A stretch of DNA of 64,000 nucleotides, taken from positions 1,507,001-1,571,000 of the forward strand of contig NZ_FNSF01000001.1 in assembly GCF_900105455.1 (NCBI RefSeq), written 5' to 3'. Below the pieces are notes generated by a model. It did not search any database. It was not told the origin of the DNA and saw nothing but the letters and a program-made list of their open reading frames with translations. The position numbers and the translations under genes were made by a program. Below, piece by piece: positions 7,918-16,709 of this stretch; position 1 is the stretch's first letter, and every line of letters starts with the position of its first letter. The stretch is from Tenacibaculum sp. MAR_2009_124 (GTDB lineage Bacteria > Bacteroidota > Bacteroidia > Flavobacteriales > Flavobacteriaceae).

Positions 7918-8478
7918 TCACAGGTTTTCTAAATTCTCTTTTCGTTTCAATTGCATTTTTTTATAAAAAGAAGGGGAAAGTCCAGTTGATTTTTTAAATT
8001 GATTCGACAGGTGTGCCGCACTACTATAGTGAAGTTTATTCGCAATTTCACTTATATTCAATTCATCATATAGTAACAATTCTTTTATTTTCTCTACCTT
8101 ATGATTAATTATATAATGCTGTATAGTTATCCCTTTAACTTCAGAAAAAGTATTTGCTAAGTATGTATAATCATAACCTAACTTATCGCTTATATAATCT
8201 GAATAATTAATTTTTGGAATTTCTTCAGAATGATGAATCATATTAATAATTACGACTTTTATCTTTTCTATTAAAATACTCCTCTTATCATCCAAAAGTT
8301 CTAATCCCCACTTTGATAATTTTATTTTTAATTGAATACGTTTTTCTTCTGAGATGTTCTCTAAAATTTCAACCATTCCGAGCTCTACTACAAAATAATT
8401 TAAATCTAATTTTTTTAGTTCCGCCTCTACCTGCATTTTACAACGCATACTTACCATATATTTTATATACAACTTCAT
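7918..8478 (-). CDS. AraC-family regulator with heavy-metal-domain-like N-terminus
   Basis: A 186-residue protein. The N-terminus (YIKYMVSMRCKMQVEAELKK, then a VVELGMVEI strand) has the beta-alpha-beta wording of an HMA-like ferredoxin fold seen at the head of a Flavobacteriia AraC subgroup. Residues 85-180 hold the double AraC helix-turn-helix: SDKLGYDYTYLANTFSEVKG and NISEIANKLHYSSAAHLSNQ, followed by FKKSTGLSPSFYK. It should bind DNA and may sense a metal or thiol via the Met/Cys near residues 8-15. It lies 104 bases upstream of the small-gene cluster on the same strand and could regulate it. Confidence 0.85.
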   Translation of the reverse strand: MKLYIKYMVSMRCKMQVEAELKKLDLNYFVVELGMVEILENISEEKRIQLKIKLSKWGLELLDDKRSILIEKIKVVIINMIHHSEEIPKINYSDYISDKLGYDYTYLANTFSEVKGITIQHYIINHKVEKIKELLLYDELNISEIANKLHYSSAAHLSNQFKKSTGLSPSFYKKMQLKRKENLENL

Positions 8479-8656
8479 TTTTTTTTATTTAAAACATATC
8501 TTATTTATTAAAAACTAAAACAAGACCTTTATATTTCATCTAATAAATCAAAGAGTTGAGAAGATAGTTAAAAACTATTCTTAAAACACTAGAAGCTTTG
8601 ATTATTAAACATTTAACTAAAAAAAACTGTAAAGTGTATTTTAATATTAGAAGTAC

Positions 8657-8664
8657 TATCTTTG
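8657..8664 (+). promoter_or_regulatory. -7 box TATCTTTG
   Basis: This matches the Bacteroidota -7 consensus TAnnTTTG exactly and lies 31 bases upstream of the ATG at 8696. No clear TTTG -33 element is seen at 17-23 bases upstream, so the promoter call rests mainly on the -7 box and position. Confidence 0.5.
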
Positions 8665-8695
8665 TGAATTATTAATTTTCAAACAAATTATTACT

Positions 8696-9022
8696 ATGTG
8701 GATTTATAACAAATATACTTTAGGCGATATAGTAGCGCATAGTAATTTTATAGACTTAGATTTCCAAGTTCTTAATATTTTAAGAACTGAGCCTGATACC
8801 AAAGGAAGATATTTATATCATTGCGTATTGGTAGATGGATATCCAGAAAAATTAGGTGAAGAGTCTAAATATTATGAACCTAATTTATCCCTAATAAGAA
8901 AAGCTACTCAAGAAGAATTAGAAATTCTTTTAAGTAGATCAATTTTCAACGAAGAGTATGAACTTTCTCAAAAATTAAAAGAAGTTATGAATAATTTTAA
9001 TCCTTTTTTTAATTCCAAATAA
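8696..9022 (+). CDS. Hypothetical small protein, 108 aa
   Basis: A soluble 108-residue protein. The first 70 residues look beta-rich (YTLGDIVAHS, FQVLNILRTEPD, YLYHCVLVDGYPE), consistent with a small SH3/KOW-like barrel. Residues 74-105 form a helix (ATQEELEILLSRSIFNEEYE and beyond). The opening resembles the 58-aa protein at 7381-7557. A good -7 box lies upstream. It is a lone gene between the AraC regulator and the MBL hydrolase. Function unknown. Confidence 0.65.
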   Translation: MWIYNKYTLGDIVAHSNFIDLDFQVLNILRTEPDTKGRYLYHCVLVDGYPEKLGEESKYYEPNLSLIRKATQEELEILLSRSIFNEEYELSQKLKEVMNNFNPFFNSK

Positions 9023-9144
9023 GAACTTAATATTAACTCTTTTTAAAATAGCAAGTTATTTCAACTTCCTTTGTAAGCTTCCCTTATTTAGAACTGCTTA
9101 GTTTTCCAAAATTATATTATTTAAGTTGTAAACTGCATATATTA

Positions 9145-10296
9145 CTAAAATAAACCTCCTACCCACGAATCAGGATGATGTGCTATATTTCGTACAATAG
9201 TTCTGTCTTTTGTAATATTCCAAACTAACAAGTCTTTCGCTAACGTTAAACGTCCCTTATAGTTTTCTCTTACACGATTATATGTATCCAAACTTGTATC
9301 AAAATCATTATAAAAATGATAAGCTACGGCATGTTTCGGATCATATTCACACATTAACTTTCCATAATCTTCAGGAGAGGTATGATATTCATGAATTTCA
9401 TGTTGAACCTCAGATATTGCTCCGTCCGAATCGAAATGTGTAATAGCTGGTGTAAAACATTCATGAATAAGAATATCAGCATTTAAAAAATTAACTTTGA
9501 AACGCTCCAAATCACCTTCTAAAGGAGCTGTATCTCCAGAGAATACAAATTTTAAATCATTCCATTCTAAACTAAAACTTACAGCACCTGGAAGTGCATG
9601 AAATGCCGGCCAACTCTTTATTACAATACCATTGGCTTCATCTTTGTAAACCGTAACTTCTTCTGAATGATTAAATTCATAAACTCTAACGTTTAAACAA
9701 TCTAAATCATAATTGTGTTCTTCAACTGTTGTATGTTCGGGGTCATACCAACTATTTAAGGGTTTTCCCTCTGGTGGTGTTTTCCCTATAAAAAAGTCTT
9801 CACGAGTCTTAACGTCCCATTTCATTGCTTTTAAAGCATGTTTAATTGCTTCATGAGTTCCCCATTCTTTTGTTTCTCCAGAAGGGCCCCATATCTCTAT
9901 TCCAGATGTTCGTCCCTGTGAAACTCCTCCAACCCAATAAGGCCATAAGTCACCCCAATGGTCGGAATGCAAATGGCTTATAAAAGCCTTACGTACATTT
10001 TCATATGGAATTTGAAGTGCAGCATATTTAGCCATGCTTCCAGTGCCAAAATCAAATAAAAACCGTTCAGGCTCTTCTTGTGTTTTAGATGGTAACTCCA
10101 ATAAAAAAGACGTTGAGGCTTGTGATTCTCGTAATGTTGGCATTCCTGTTCCTAATGATATCAATCGCATTTCATCGAAATTTAAAGGTTCAGTATTTGG
10201 ATAGTAATGCACGCGTTTATTATCTAGACTTGTAGATTTTTCTAGAGACATAGTAAAAGTTTTTATGTTAAGTTTTGGTTCTTTAAATATAAACAT
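9145..10296 (-). CDS. MBL-fold metallo-hydrolase
   Basis: A 383-residue metallo-beta-lactamase-fold protein. The metal-binding motif is SHLHSDHWGDL (about residue 108), with GTGMP earlier, FSGDTAP (Asp ligand) near residue 254, and a late AYHFYND histidine. The overall form (RNase Z/arylsulfatase-like subgroup with extra loops, WPYWVGG, WGPSG) is that of larger MBL enzymes acting on small molecules. I see some likeness to the enzymes labelled GntH in guanitoxin clusters, but nothing else of that pathway is here, so I do not assign it. Met16 is an alternative start. No signal peptide. Stands alone, divergent from the next operon. Confidence 0.8.
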   Translation of the reverse strand: MFIFKEPKLNIKTFTMSLEKSTSLDNKRVHYYPNTEPLNFDEMRLISLGTGMPTLRESQASTSFLLELPSKTQEEPERFLFDFGTGSMAKYAALQIPYENVRKAFISHLHSDHWGDLWPYWVGGVSQGRTSGIEIWGPSGETKEWGTHEAIKHALKAMKWDVKTREDFFIGKTPPEGKPLNSWYDPEHTTVEEHNYDLDCLNVRVYEFNHSEEVTVYKDEANGIVIKSWPAFHALPGAVSFSLEWNDLKFVFSGDTAPLEGDLERFKVNFLNADILIHECFTPAITHFDSDGAISEVQHEIHEYHTSPEDYGKLMCEYDPKHAVAYHFYNDFDTSLDTYNRVRENYKGRLTLAKDLLVWNITKDRTIVRNIAHHPDSWVGGLF

Positions 10297-10406
10297 TATC
10301 GCCTAAAAGCAAAATATATTCCTTACAACACTACTAGTTATAGTGCATCTATACTTTCATTATAAACAAGAAAATTTCAAAAGTGTAAAAAAATATTCCA
10401 CTCGTT

Positions 10407-10431
10407 TGTAACATTTTTATAACTCTCGTAT
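10407..10431 (+). promoter_or_regulatory. Candidate ECF-sigma-type promoter
   Basis: TGTAACA (10407-10413) and CGTAT (10427-10431) lie 14 bases apart, 36 bases upstream of the hydrolase start. The AAC-containing -35 and CGT -10 are the usual form of ECF promoters and differ from the TAnnTTTG boxes elsewhere here. The operon encodes its own ECF sigma factor, so this is probably its autoregulated promoter (inference). Confidence 0.5.
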
Positions 10432-10467
10432 CCAAAGGGCAAATTAACACTAATAAAAATCGAGATT

Positions 10468-11319
10468 ATGAGAACTTATCTAAATCTATTTGCTTTCATC
10501 GTTACCTTACTAATTTCTTTCATTTCTTTCGGACAAGAAAGATCCTACTCCTTCAAAATTGACAAAACAGGAAATGGAAAACAGACTGTTATTTTCATTC
10601 CAGGATTTGCTAGTTCCGCCGATGTTTGGAATGAAACCGTTTCTCAGTTTGATGAGAAGTTTACTTGTTATACTTTAACAATGGCAGGTTTTGCTGGCGT
10701 AAGACCTAAAGAAAACTCTTCTTTTAATACTTGGTCAAATGAAATTGCCAGATTTATCAAAAAAGAAAAAATTAACTCCCCTATCATTATTGGCCATAGC
10801 ATGGGAGGAGGTTTGGCTTTAAATATTGCAAGTGATCATCCGAAATTGGTAAAGAAAATTCTTGTTATTGATGCCTTGCCCTGTTTAATGGCACTAACCA
10901 ATCCTTCCTTTACTTCAAAAGATAATAATAACTGCTCTCCAATGATCAACCAAATTATGGCTATGTCTGATGAACAATTCGCTCAAATGCAAAAAGCTAG
11001 CGTAAAGACAATGACTACCAATGTAAATCAACAAAATACCATTGTACAATGGAGTCTTGATTCAGATAAAAAAACCTTCGCTAGTATGTATTGTGATTTC
11101 TTAAATATTGATTTAAGAAATAAAATTAAATCCATTGAGTGTCCTTCTTATATTCTATTACAATCGCATTTCAAAAATTTCAAAACACAGATAGGAAGTC
11201 AATATAAAAATTTAAAAACCGCTAATTTGGAATATGCCAATAAAGGGTTGCATTTTATTATGTATGACGATAAAGAGTGGTATTTTAACCAATTAAAGGA
11301 AAACATACTTAGCGAATAA
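10468..11319 (+). CDS. Secreted alpha/beta hydrolase
   Basis: A 283-residue alpha/beta hydrolase with an N-terminal signal peptide ending SFGQ (residues 1-22). The nucleophile elbow is GHSMGGG (Ser near residue 113), an oxyanion strand reads IFIPGFASSADVW, and the likely catalytic histidine is in KGLHFIMYDD near residue 262. It probably acts as an esterase or similar enzyme in the periplasm. The stop codon overlaps the ATG of the sigma factor by one base (TAATG), so synthesis of the enzyme is tied to the sigma gene. It is unusual for the enzyme gene to come first in such an operon. Confidence 0.85.
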   Translation: MRTYLNLFAFIVTLLISFISFGQERSYSFKIDKTGNGKQTVIFIPGFASSADVWNETVSQFDEKFTCYTLTMAGFAGVRPKENSSFNTWSNEIARFIKKEKINSPIIIGHSMGGGLALNIASDHPKLVKKILVIDALPCLMALTNPSFTSKDNNNCSPMINQIMAMSDEQFAQMQKASVKTMTTNVNQQNTIVQWSLDSDKKTFASMYCDFLNIDLRNKIKSIECPSYILLQSHFKNFKTQIGSQYKNLKTANLEYANKGLHFIMYDDKEWYFNQLKENILSE

Positions 11320-11789
11320 TGGTTTTTGAAGATATATATAATTCTTATTGGCAGAAAATATTTCGTGTATGCATGGGATACGTCAATGATCATGCAAAAG
11401 CACAAGATTTGACACAAGATATTTTTGTTATCGTTTGGAAAAATTTACCTACGTTTAGAAAAGAATCGAATATAGGAACATGGATTTTTAGAATAGCAAC
11501 CAATTATTGTTTACGTCAAATAGAAAAAGATAAACGCATTAAAAAATCTGAGCTACCTTTAAATATAAAAGAAGATAACGAGATTTCAATTGAAGGTCAA
11601 ATTAAACAATTGTACCAATATATTTCGAGCTTATCAGAAATAGAAAGAATTATTATCTCTTTAGAATTAGAAGATATTAATCAAGCTCAAATTGCAGAAA
11701 TCGTTGGAATCACACCTCAAAATGTGAGAGTAAAGATTCATAGAATAAAACAAAAGTTAACGCAAAAATTTAAAGAAAATGCCGACTGA
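11319..11789 (+). CDS. ECF-type RNA polymerase sigma-70 factor
   Basis: A 156-residue ECF sigma factor. Region 2 covers residues 5-75 (AKAQDLTQDIFVIVWKNLPT, then GTWIFRIATNYCLRQ); region 4 covers residues 100-150 (IERIIISLELEDINQAQIAE, VGITPQNVRVKIHRIKQKL), a normal helix-turn-helix. Regions 1.1 and 3 are missing, as usual for ECF factors. It overlaps the upstream hydrolase by one base and the downstream membrane protein by 11 bases. The latter probably serves as its partner or anti-sigma factor. A matching promoter-like site precedes the operon. Confidence 0.9.
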   Translation: MVFEDIYNSYWQKIFRVCMGYVNDHAKAQDLTQDIFVIVWKNLPTFRKESNIGTWIFRIATNYCLRQIEKDKRIKKSELPLNIKEDNEISIEGQIKQLYQYISSLSEIERIIISLELEDINQAQIAEIVGITPQNVRVKIHRIKQKLTQKFKENAD

Positions 11790-12372
11790 TCATATTGACT
11801 TAAAAAATATTTGGAAACAGCAGAAGGCGGAAGCTCCAGATATAAAGGAATTGACCAATAAAATCAAAAAGATGAGTAGAAAAAATAGGTTAAAAATAAT
11901 AGCTACCAATGCCCTATTTACACTAACCATTTTATTTATTGTTGGTATCTGGTATTTCTATAACCCGAAATTAATCACATCTAAAATCGGAATGATCCTC
12001 ACGATACTTTCTATGATTTTCTTTGTGCTATATTATAATAAGCTATTCACTATGTATAAAAAGCTAAACGATTTCGAAAAAAATAAAGAATATCTACAAA
12101 ACTTGATTCGAATTAAAAAACAACAAAAAGAACTTCAAACCAAAATCATGGGTATTTACTATATCCTACTATCGTTAGGCCTTGCATTATATATGTACGA
12201 ATACATAGTAAAAATGACTCTTTGGTTAGGTATTGTTTGCAGTACACTCACGATAATATGGGTAGCTTTTAATTGGTTTTACCTTAGGCCTAAAATTGCG
12301 AAAAAAGAACAACAAAAACTTGATATTATTATTGATCAATACGAGAAAGTTAATCTTGATTTAGCGGATTAA
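11779..12372 (+). CDS. Membrane protein, candidate anti-sigma partner
   Basis: A 197-residue protein with a soluble N-terminus (DLKNIWKQQKAEAPDIKELT), then two close membrane segments (about residues 38-58 and 66-85), a coiled basic loop (about 88-118) and two more segments (about 124-143 and 150-168). It overlaps the ECF sigma gene by 11 bases. In Bacteroidota, genes in this place with an HxxLKxxWK-like start and 2-4 membrane helices act as sigma-regulating proteins; that role is inferred from position. It has no zinc-binding HxxxCxxC motif, so it is not a ZAS-type anti-sigma factor. Confidence 0.7.
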   Translation: MPTDHIDLKNIWKQQKAEAPDIKELTNKIKKMSRKNRLKIIATNALFTLTILFIVGIWYFYNPKLITSKIGMILTILSMIFFVLYYNKLFTMYKKLNDFEKNKEYLQNLIRIKKQQKELQTKIMGIYYILLSLGLALYMYEYIVKMTLWLGIVCSTLTIIWVAFNWFYLRPKIAKKEQQKLDIIIDQYEKVNLDLAD

Positions 12373-12393
12373 CTTACTAATAGTAATAAAGCA

Positions 12394-12420
12394 AAAAGTC
12401 AGCTGTTATAGCTGACTTTT
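12394..12420 (+). terminator. Intrinsic terminator after the ECF operon
   Basis: AAAAGTCAGCT and AGCTGACTTTT form a perfect 11-base stem with a 5-base loop, 21 bases after the stop codon at 12372. Confidence 0.85.
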
Positions 12421-12504
12421 GTCTAAATAAGTACCCCTACTTAATCAGATCCCCTAAATAATTATTTTTTATGTGTTTTAAAATTTATCCTTACCTCTCA
12501 ATTC

Positions 12505-13554
12505 CTATTTGCCAAAGCTTAATAATTCCAATCTCCCTTTCTCTAAATCGAATTCAGATAACTGAATGTTATAAAAATTTAAAATCTTTAAACTAAAGAG
12601 ATTAATTATGTCTATTGCACCAAGGAAATTGTTGTTGACATAAAATTTCTCTAGCAACCCACTATCAGAAAAATTTAAATCTGATAATCTATCATTGCTA
12701 GAGCTTTGAGTAGTTAGTTCTTTATTACTTAAATCAACACTCGAAAGATTTGTATCATTACATGGTAAATACCATGCTTCTGTAAAATCCTCCATTCCAG
12801 TCAAATCATCAATTTCATTATTCTGGAAAACAATTTCCTCGGATGCATCAACTAATGCTAAATATATATAAACGTCATCTTCATAATTTGTCAAATAACT
12901 TACTTCTGGATCATCAACAGAAATAAATTTCAAGTTCGGGTTGTCTGTTGTACTTAGTTCTGTATTTGAACTACTATTTCCTGTTATTTGATAGAGCGCT
13001 TCTAATTCTTCTTCTTGATTTTCAGAACTTTCAAAAAACAAATTCTTAGTTATCTCTAATTCAGCTATTTGATTTTCATATGTATATATGTCAATTAGTT
13101 TTGTGTTTCGAAAAAGCCTAGTAATATCAATATCCCGATTCGATGAGAAGAAACTTCTATTAAAGTCTGAACTTTTTATAGAATTACTCATATGTCGATC
13201 GACTAGTTTCACTTCTTTACTTAAATCTAGACTGGTCAATTCGTATGGATCAACTTTTGTACAATCCAACTTTACATTAGTAGCTGAATCTAAGTTAACC
13301 TTTACGTTATTGACGCAGTCTAGCCAATCTAAGTGTAAAAGGGGGGAGATATCTATTCTTGTTAGTGACATGTCACAACAAGACAGCGTTTCAAGTTTAG
13401 TATTGTTATTAAAGATATTATAAACATCACTATTCGTCATTCCAATACCTCCGAAGTAAGCCTCGAAATTATTATTAGGAATGTATGTTACTTGTGCATA
13501 TAAAACATAATTATATGCTAAAATAACAAGTAAGAATAGTTTAGTTTTCATCAA
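12505..13554 (-). CDS. Degenerate leucine-rich-repeat-like secreted protein
   Basis: A 349-residue protein with a signal peptide (residues 1-20, ending LYAQ) and the opening TYIPNNNFEAYF typical of Flavobacteriia LRR/internalin-like proteins. Irregular repeats of the form LxxLxxxxNxL follow (KLETLSCCDMSLTRIDISPL, LDWLDCVNN, LTSLDLSKE, LSSVDLSNKEL, LSDLNFSDSGL), with long acidic inserts lacking the pattern. Normal members have regular 21-23-residue repeats and a T9SS C-terminal domain; this one ends abruptly at LLSFGK. It may be truncated and drifting. Single gene, no obvious partner. Confidence 0.6.
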   Translation of the reverse strand: MMKTKLFLLVILAYNYVLYAQVTYIPNNNFEAYFGGIGMTNSDVYNIFNNNTKLETLSCCDMSLTRIDISPLLHLDWLDCVNNVKVNLDSATNVKLDCTKVDPYELTSLDLSKEVKLVDRHMSNSIKSSDFNRSFFSSNRDIDITRLFRNTKLIDIYTYENQIAELEITKNLFFESSENQEEELEALYQITGNSSSNTELSTTDNPNLKFISVDDPEVSYLTNYEDDVYIYLALVDASEEIVFQNNEIDDLTGMEDFTEAWYLPCNDTNLSSVDLSNKELTTQSSSNDRLSDLNFSDSGLLEKFYVNNNFLGAIDIINLFSLKILNFYNIQLSEFDLEKGRLELLSFGK

Positions 13555-13678
13555 CTTTTAGTTTTATGAATTACGGGTCAAAAAAACTAAAATACCATTA
13601 AAATAAAGGCGATTTATGTCGGACAAAAAACGGACAAAAACACAGAGTACTGATAAACAAACACTTAAAAAACCTTCT

Positions 13679-15541
13679 TTAAGAAGCTTCTAAAAATTCT
13701 AAAATTGAATGTCCTTTAGGTGCATTGATTTTTTTACGTAATCGAGATCTACTTCTTGTTACACTATCGTGAGAAATTGCCAGCATACTTGCTATTTCTT
13801 TTGTATCTAAATACAGTTTTTCCATAGCAACTAATCGCTCTTCAGATTTTGTTAGATCGAATCCTTTTCTTTTTATTTCTATAAAAAAGTTTGGGTAAAC
13901 GTTTTTAAATTTTTCTTTAAACTTGTACCAATCATCATTCGTTAAAATCTTAACTGAAGTCAAATCTTGAAGCTTTTCTATAGAGTTTTGTTCACCAATC
14001 TCTTCTTTTAATTTTTCTATTTCTTTGGTTAAAGATTCTTGCGTCAAACTCTTTTCAATCAATAACTGCGTAAAGTCATCTAACTCCTTTTTATTTCTTG
14101 CTATTTTTTTAGTTAAAGCTCTTCTCTTTTGTCTTCCATTTTTCCAGATATAATAAGATATTGTTCCAGATACAAATAAAATAGAAATCAATACAACCCA
14201 TAAAATATTTCGTTTACTTTTTGAAAGCTCTTTATCCCTCTCTAATAATTGAATTGCTAGTTCTTTTTTCGAAATTTCATAATCCTTTCGTTCTGCTTCA
14301 AATTGAGATTGATAAAACAAAAAAGCATTTGTTTTTCTTTCATTGTACAAAGAGTCCTTTGCTTTTAAATGATCCGATAAGTACAGATAGGCTTTCGAAT
14401 AGTTCTTCCTTTGAGCATACACCTCAGCAATTTGTTTCTCAGCATCTATATATGTCTTTACATCGTGAATTTGTCCTTTCTTTGCTAATAACTGCTTCAA
14501 AAGCGCTTCTGCTTTTACATAATCTCCTAACTTACCATAATAATTGGCTTTATGACGCATTACATAAGAATCGTAAAATTCTGGAGAGTTTGTTAGCTTT
14601 CTACAATCCTCAAGTAGTTTTAAATGTTTCGTCGCACTAACCAAATCATCAATCTCCAAATAATATCTAAGTCTATAAATTTGAGCGAAAGTTCTTACAT
14701 GTGCTTGCTTAAACTTATTGGAAATGCGTTCAGCAAAATAAAGCGACGAATCAATATACTTATTGGATTTATCTAATTCCTTCTTTAAGTAATAGTTTCC
14801 TGAAATTTGCGCGTAAATCGAACTAATCAATGAAAAGTTATCTGTTTTTAAAATCTCCTTTAAAACTCTTTTCTTTTCGTAAATTGCTTTGTCATAAAAT
14901 CCATTCATTTCATAAATACCAGCTAAATCAGTTAGTGCAGAATTTGCATATCTTTTATCTCCAAGCAAATCATAAAGTTTATAAGCCGTTTCAAAACGAT
15001 TTACAGCCTCTAAAAATTCTTTTAAATTCATAAAAGCATGCCCTGCAAAAAAACGAGCATCCGCAACATAAATTGAATCACCACTTTCCATGAATAATTC
15101 CGCCGATCGATCGTAATCTTTAACTGCCTCCTGCGGCATTTGTTTATTGAAGTAAGCTCCGCCCCTTTTTAATAATAAATGTCCTTCTGAATTTTTCTTT
15201 TTAAACTTAGGCTTATACTTCAACATTTCTTCGACAACATAAATAGTCGAATCTGGTTGCCCATTGTATATATATAGCTGCGCTATAAATCTACTTTTAG
15301 AAGCTGCTAAATCAAAGTGTTTTAATCCCTTTGCCAAATCAACATAGCTTTCAAGATATATTCTTTGATCCGGGTGATTTGAACGGATCATTTCTTTGGT
15401 TAAAGTATCAAGAACCTTTAACCTTAATTCGTCCTCATTAATTTTCACAAGCTTTTCTTGTAAAGAATCAATTTTTGTCTGAGATATGCCAGGAAATATG
15501 ACACCTAATAACAGCAGCAAGAAGGGAAATACTTTTGTCAT
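13679..15541 (-). CDS. TPR regulator with membrane segment and LuxR-like HTH
   Basis: A 620-residue protein. A signal peptide (1-20) is followed by about eight TPR-like helical repeats (residues 60-410; for example GGAYFNKQMPQEAVKDYDRS and YAQRKNYSKAYLYLSDHLKA), one membrane segment (about 447-468, NILWVVLISILFVSGTISYY), a coiled coil (470-535) and a C-terminal helix-turn-helix (LTKSEERLVAMEKLYLDTKE, IASMLAISHDSVTRSRSRLR). This is the Bacteroidota architecture in which periplasmic TPRs sense a signal and a cytoplasmic LuxR-type domain binds DNA. No kinase or receiver domain is present, so signalling is one-component. Target unknown; it may act on the LRR-like gene next to it. Confidence 0.85.
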   Translation of the reverse strand: MTKVFPFLLLLLGVIFPGISQTKIDSLQEKLVKINEDELRLKVLDTLTKEMIRSNHPDQRIYLESYVDLAKGLKHFDLAASKSRFIAQLYIYNGQPDSTIYVVEEMLKYKPKFKKKNSEGHLLLKRGGAYFNKQMPQEAVKDYDRSAELFMESGDSIYVADARFFAGHAFMNLKEFLEAVNRFETAYKLYDLLGDKRYANSALTDLAGIYEMNGFYDKAIYEKKRVLKEILKTDNFSLISSIYAQISGNYYLKKELDKSNKYIDSSLYFAERISNKFKQAHVRTFAQIYRLRYYLEIDDLVSATKHLKLLEDCRKLTNSPEFYDSYVMRHKANYYGKLGDYVKAEALLKQLLAKKGQIHDVKTYIDAEKQIAEVYAQRKNYSKAYLYLSDHLKAKDSLYNERKTNAFLFYQSQFEAERKDYEISKKELAIQLLERDKELSKSKRNILWVVLISILFVSGTISYYIWKNGRQKRRALTKKIARNKKELDDFTQLLIEKSLTQESLTKEIEKLKEEIGEQNSIEKLQDLTSVKILTNDDWYKFKEKFKNVYPNFFIEIKRKGFDLTKSEERLVAMEKLYLDTKEIASMLAISHDSVTRSRSRLRKKINAPKGHSILEFLEAS

Positions 15542-15788
15542 AAGAGTAATAGTTTTTCTATACTTCGTTTGTTTGGTTCGGCTGGCAAAAGTAAAAAAAT
15601 ATTAAAATCAATTTTTAACTTATTGATTAATAATCAGAAAATATCAAATCGATTCCGTTTACATGAAATCATTTAAAATGAGTTGAAAAAACAACTAGTT
15701 AACTGAAAGATTAACAAGAATAAGAGTAAGTATTTATTATCTTTAAATACCTGAACAGAAATTAAAGTAAAGCTATAGATTTAAAAGA

Positions 15789-16610
15789 ATGAATATTTTA
15801 TTAAAGGATCGAAATAAAACATTAGAATTATTCAAAACAAATAAACTTGTTTTGATTCTTTTTGGGGTCTTTGTTTCTATAATAGCTTTGACAATTTTTC
15901 AGGATTTCTTGATTTCAAACAGAAAAAATCGCCCTTTCAACTTCAGTGAATCATTACTTTTTAAAACCATATGGTTTTTATTCATTCCTATAGTCTCGTT
16001 TTTATATTATCTCTTAAAAAAAGAAGCTATCATTGGTTATGGTAAAACAATTCTATTTATTGCTGTTCCTGTTTTGCTTCACTTAATACTTATACCTGTT
16101 GTTTCTTTAATTATTTCTATAATATTTTATGATGGGCGTTTCGCTTTTTATAAATTCTTGTCCTATAGTTTTGGCCATGACTTTTATAAACTGATTATTA
16201 TTTACACTCTATTTGTTCTTGGTTACCGATATTGGTACCCTTTAATGAATAGAGCCAATAATACTGAGGATAATCCCATTGTAAAAACGATTGTTGTTAG
16301 TAATGGAAAAAGAAATACGCTAATTAAAGTTCAAGATATTATTCAAATAACTGCTTCTACGCCCTATGTTTTAATTCATTTAGAAAATAAAAGATATTTA
16401 CACACAGAAACTTTAAAATCTTTATCTTTTAAATTAAAAAAGCAAGTTTTTTTTAGAGTCCATAAATCTACTATTCTTAACTTATCGAAGATAGTTTCTT
16501 ATAAATCTCGTTTAAATGGAGACTATGATATTAAACTAAATAATGGTAATACTGTAAGGCTAAGCAGAACTTATTCTAGCGAGTTCAAAAAAGCTTTTAG
16601 AAAAAAGTAG
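15789..16610 (+). CDS. Membrane-bound LytTR-family regulator
   Basis: A 273-residue protein with four membrane segments in residues 18-150 (LVLILFGVFVSIIALTIF; TIWFLFIPIVSFLYYLL; ILFIAVPVLLHLILIPVVSL; LIIIYTLFVLGYRYW). Residues 170-270 form a LytTR DNA-binding domain (VQDIIQITASTPYVLIHLEN, YLHTETLKSL, FFRVHKSTILNLSKI, VRLSRTYSSEFKKAF). Such proteins are one-component regulators that bind DNA from the membrane. A 99-base gap separates it from the dioxygenase-like lipoprotein downstream, a possible target. Confidence 0.88.
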   Translation: MNILLKDRNKTLELFKTNKLVLILFGVFVSIIALTIFQDFLISNRKNRPFNFSESLLFKTIWFLFIPIVSFLYYLLKKEAIIGYGKTILFIAVPVLLHLILIPVVSLIISIIFYDGRFAFYKFLSYSFGHDFYKLIIIYTLFVLGYRYWYPLMNRANNTEDNPIVKTIVVSNGKRNTLIKVQDIIQITASTPYVLIHLENKRYLHTETLKSLSFKLKKQVFFRVHKSTILNLSKIVSYKSRLNGDYDIKLNNGNTVRLSRTYSSEFKKAFRKK

Positions 16611-16709
16611 CGGGTTAGCATATAATATCATCGTCTTAGCTTATTAAATTATAAATCAGAATTTCTCCACCATACATTCGCTATAATACTAATTTATTAT
16701 CAGCAAATT

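Noticed and set aside
9145..10296. Guanitoxin biosynthesis enzyme GntH
   Set aside because: Some likeness in the MBL core only; no other guanitoxin gene is near, so the name is not used.
14221..14640. 139-codon plus-strand frame
   Set aside because: Antisense shadow of the TPR regulator, whose coding sense is well supported.
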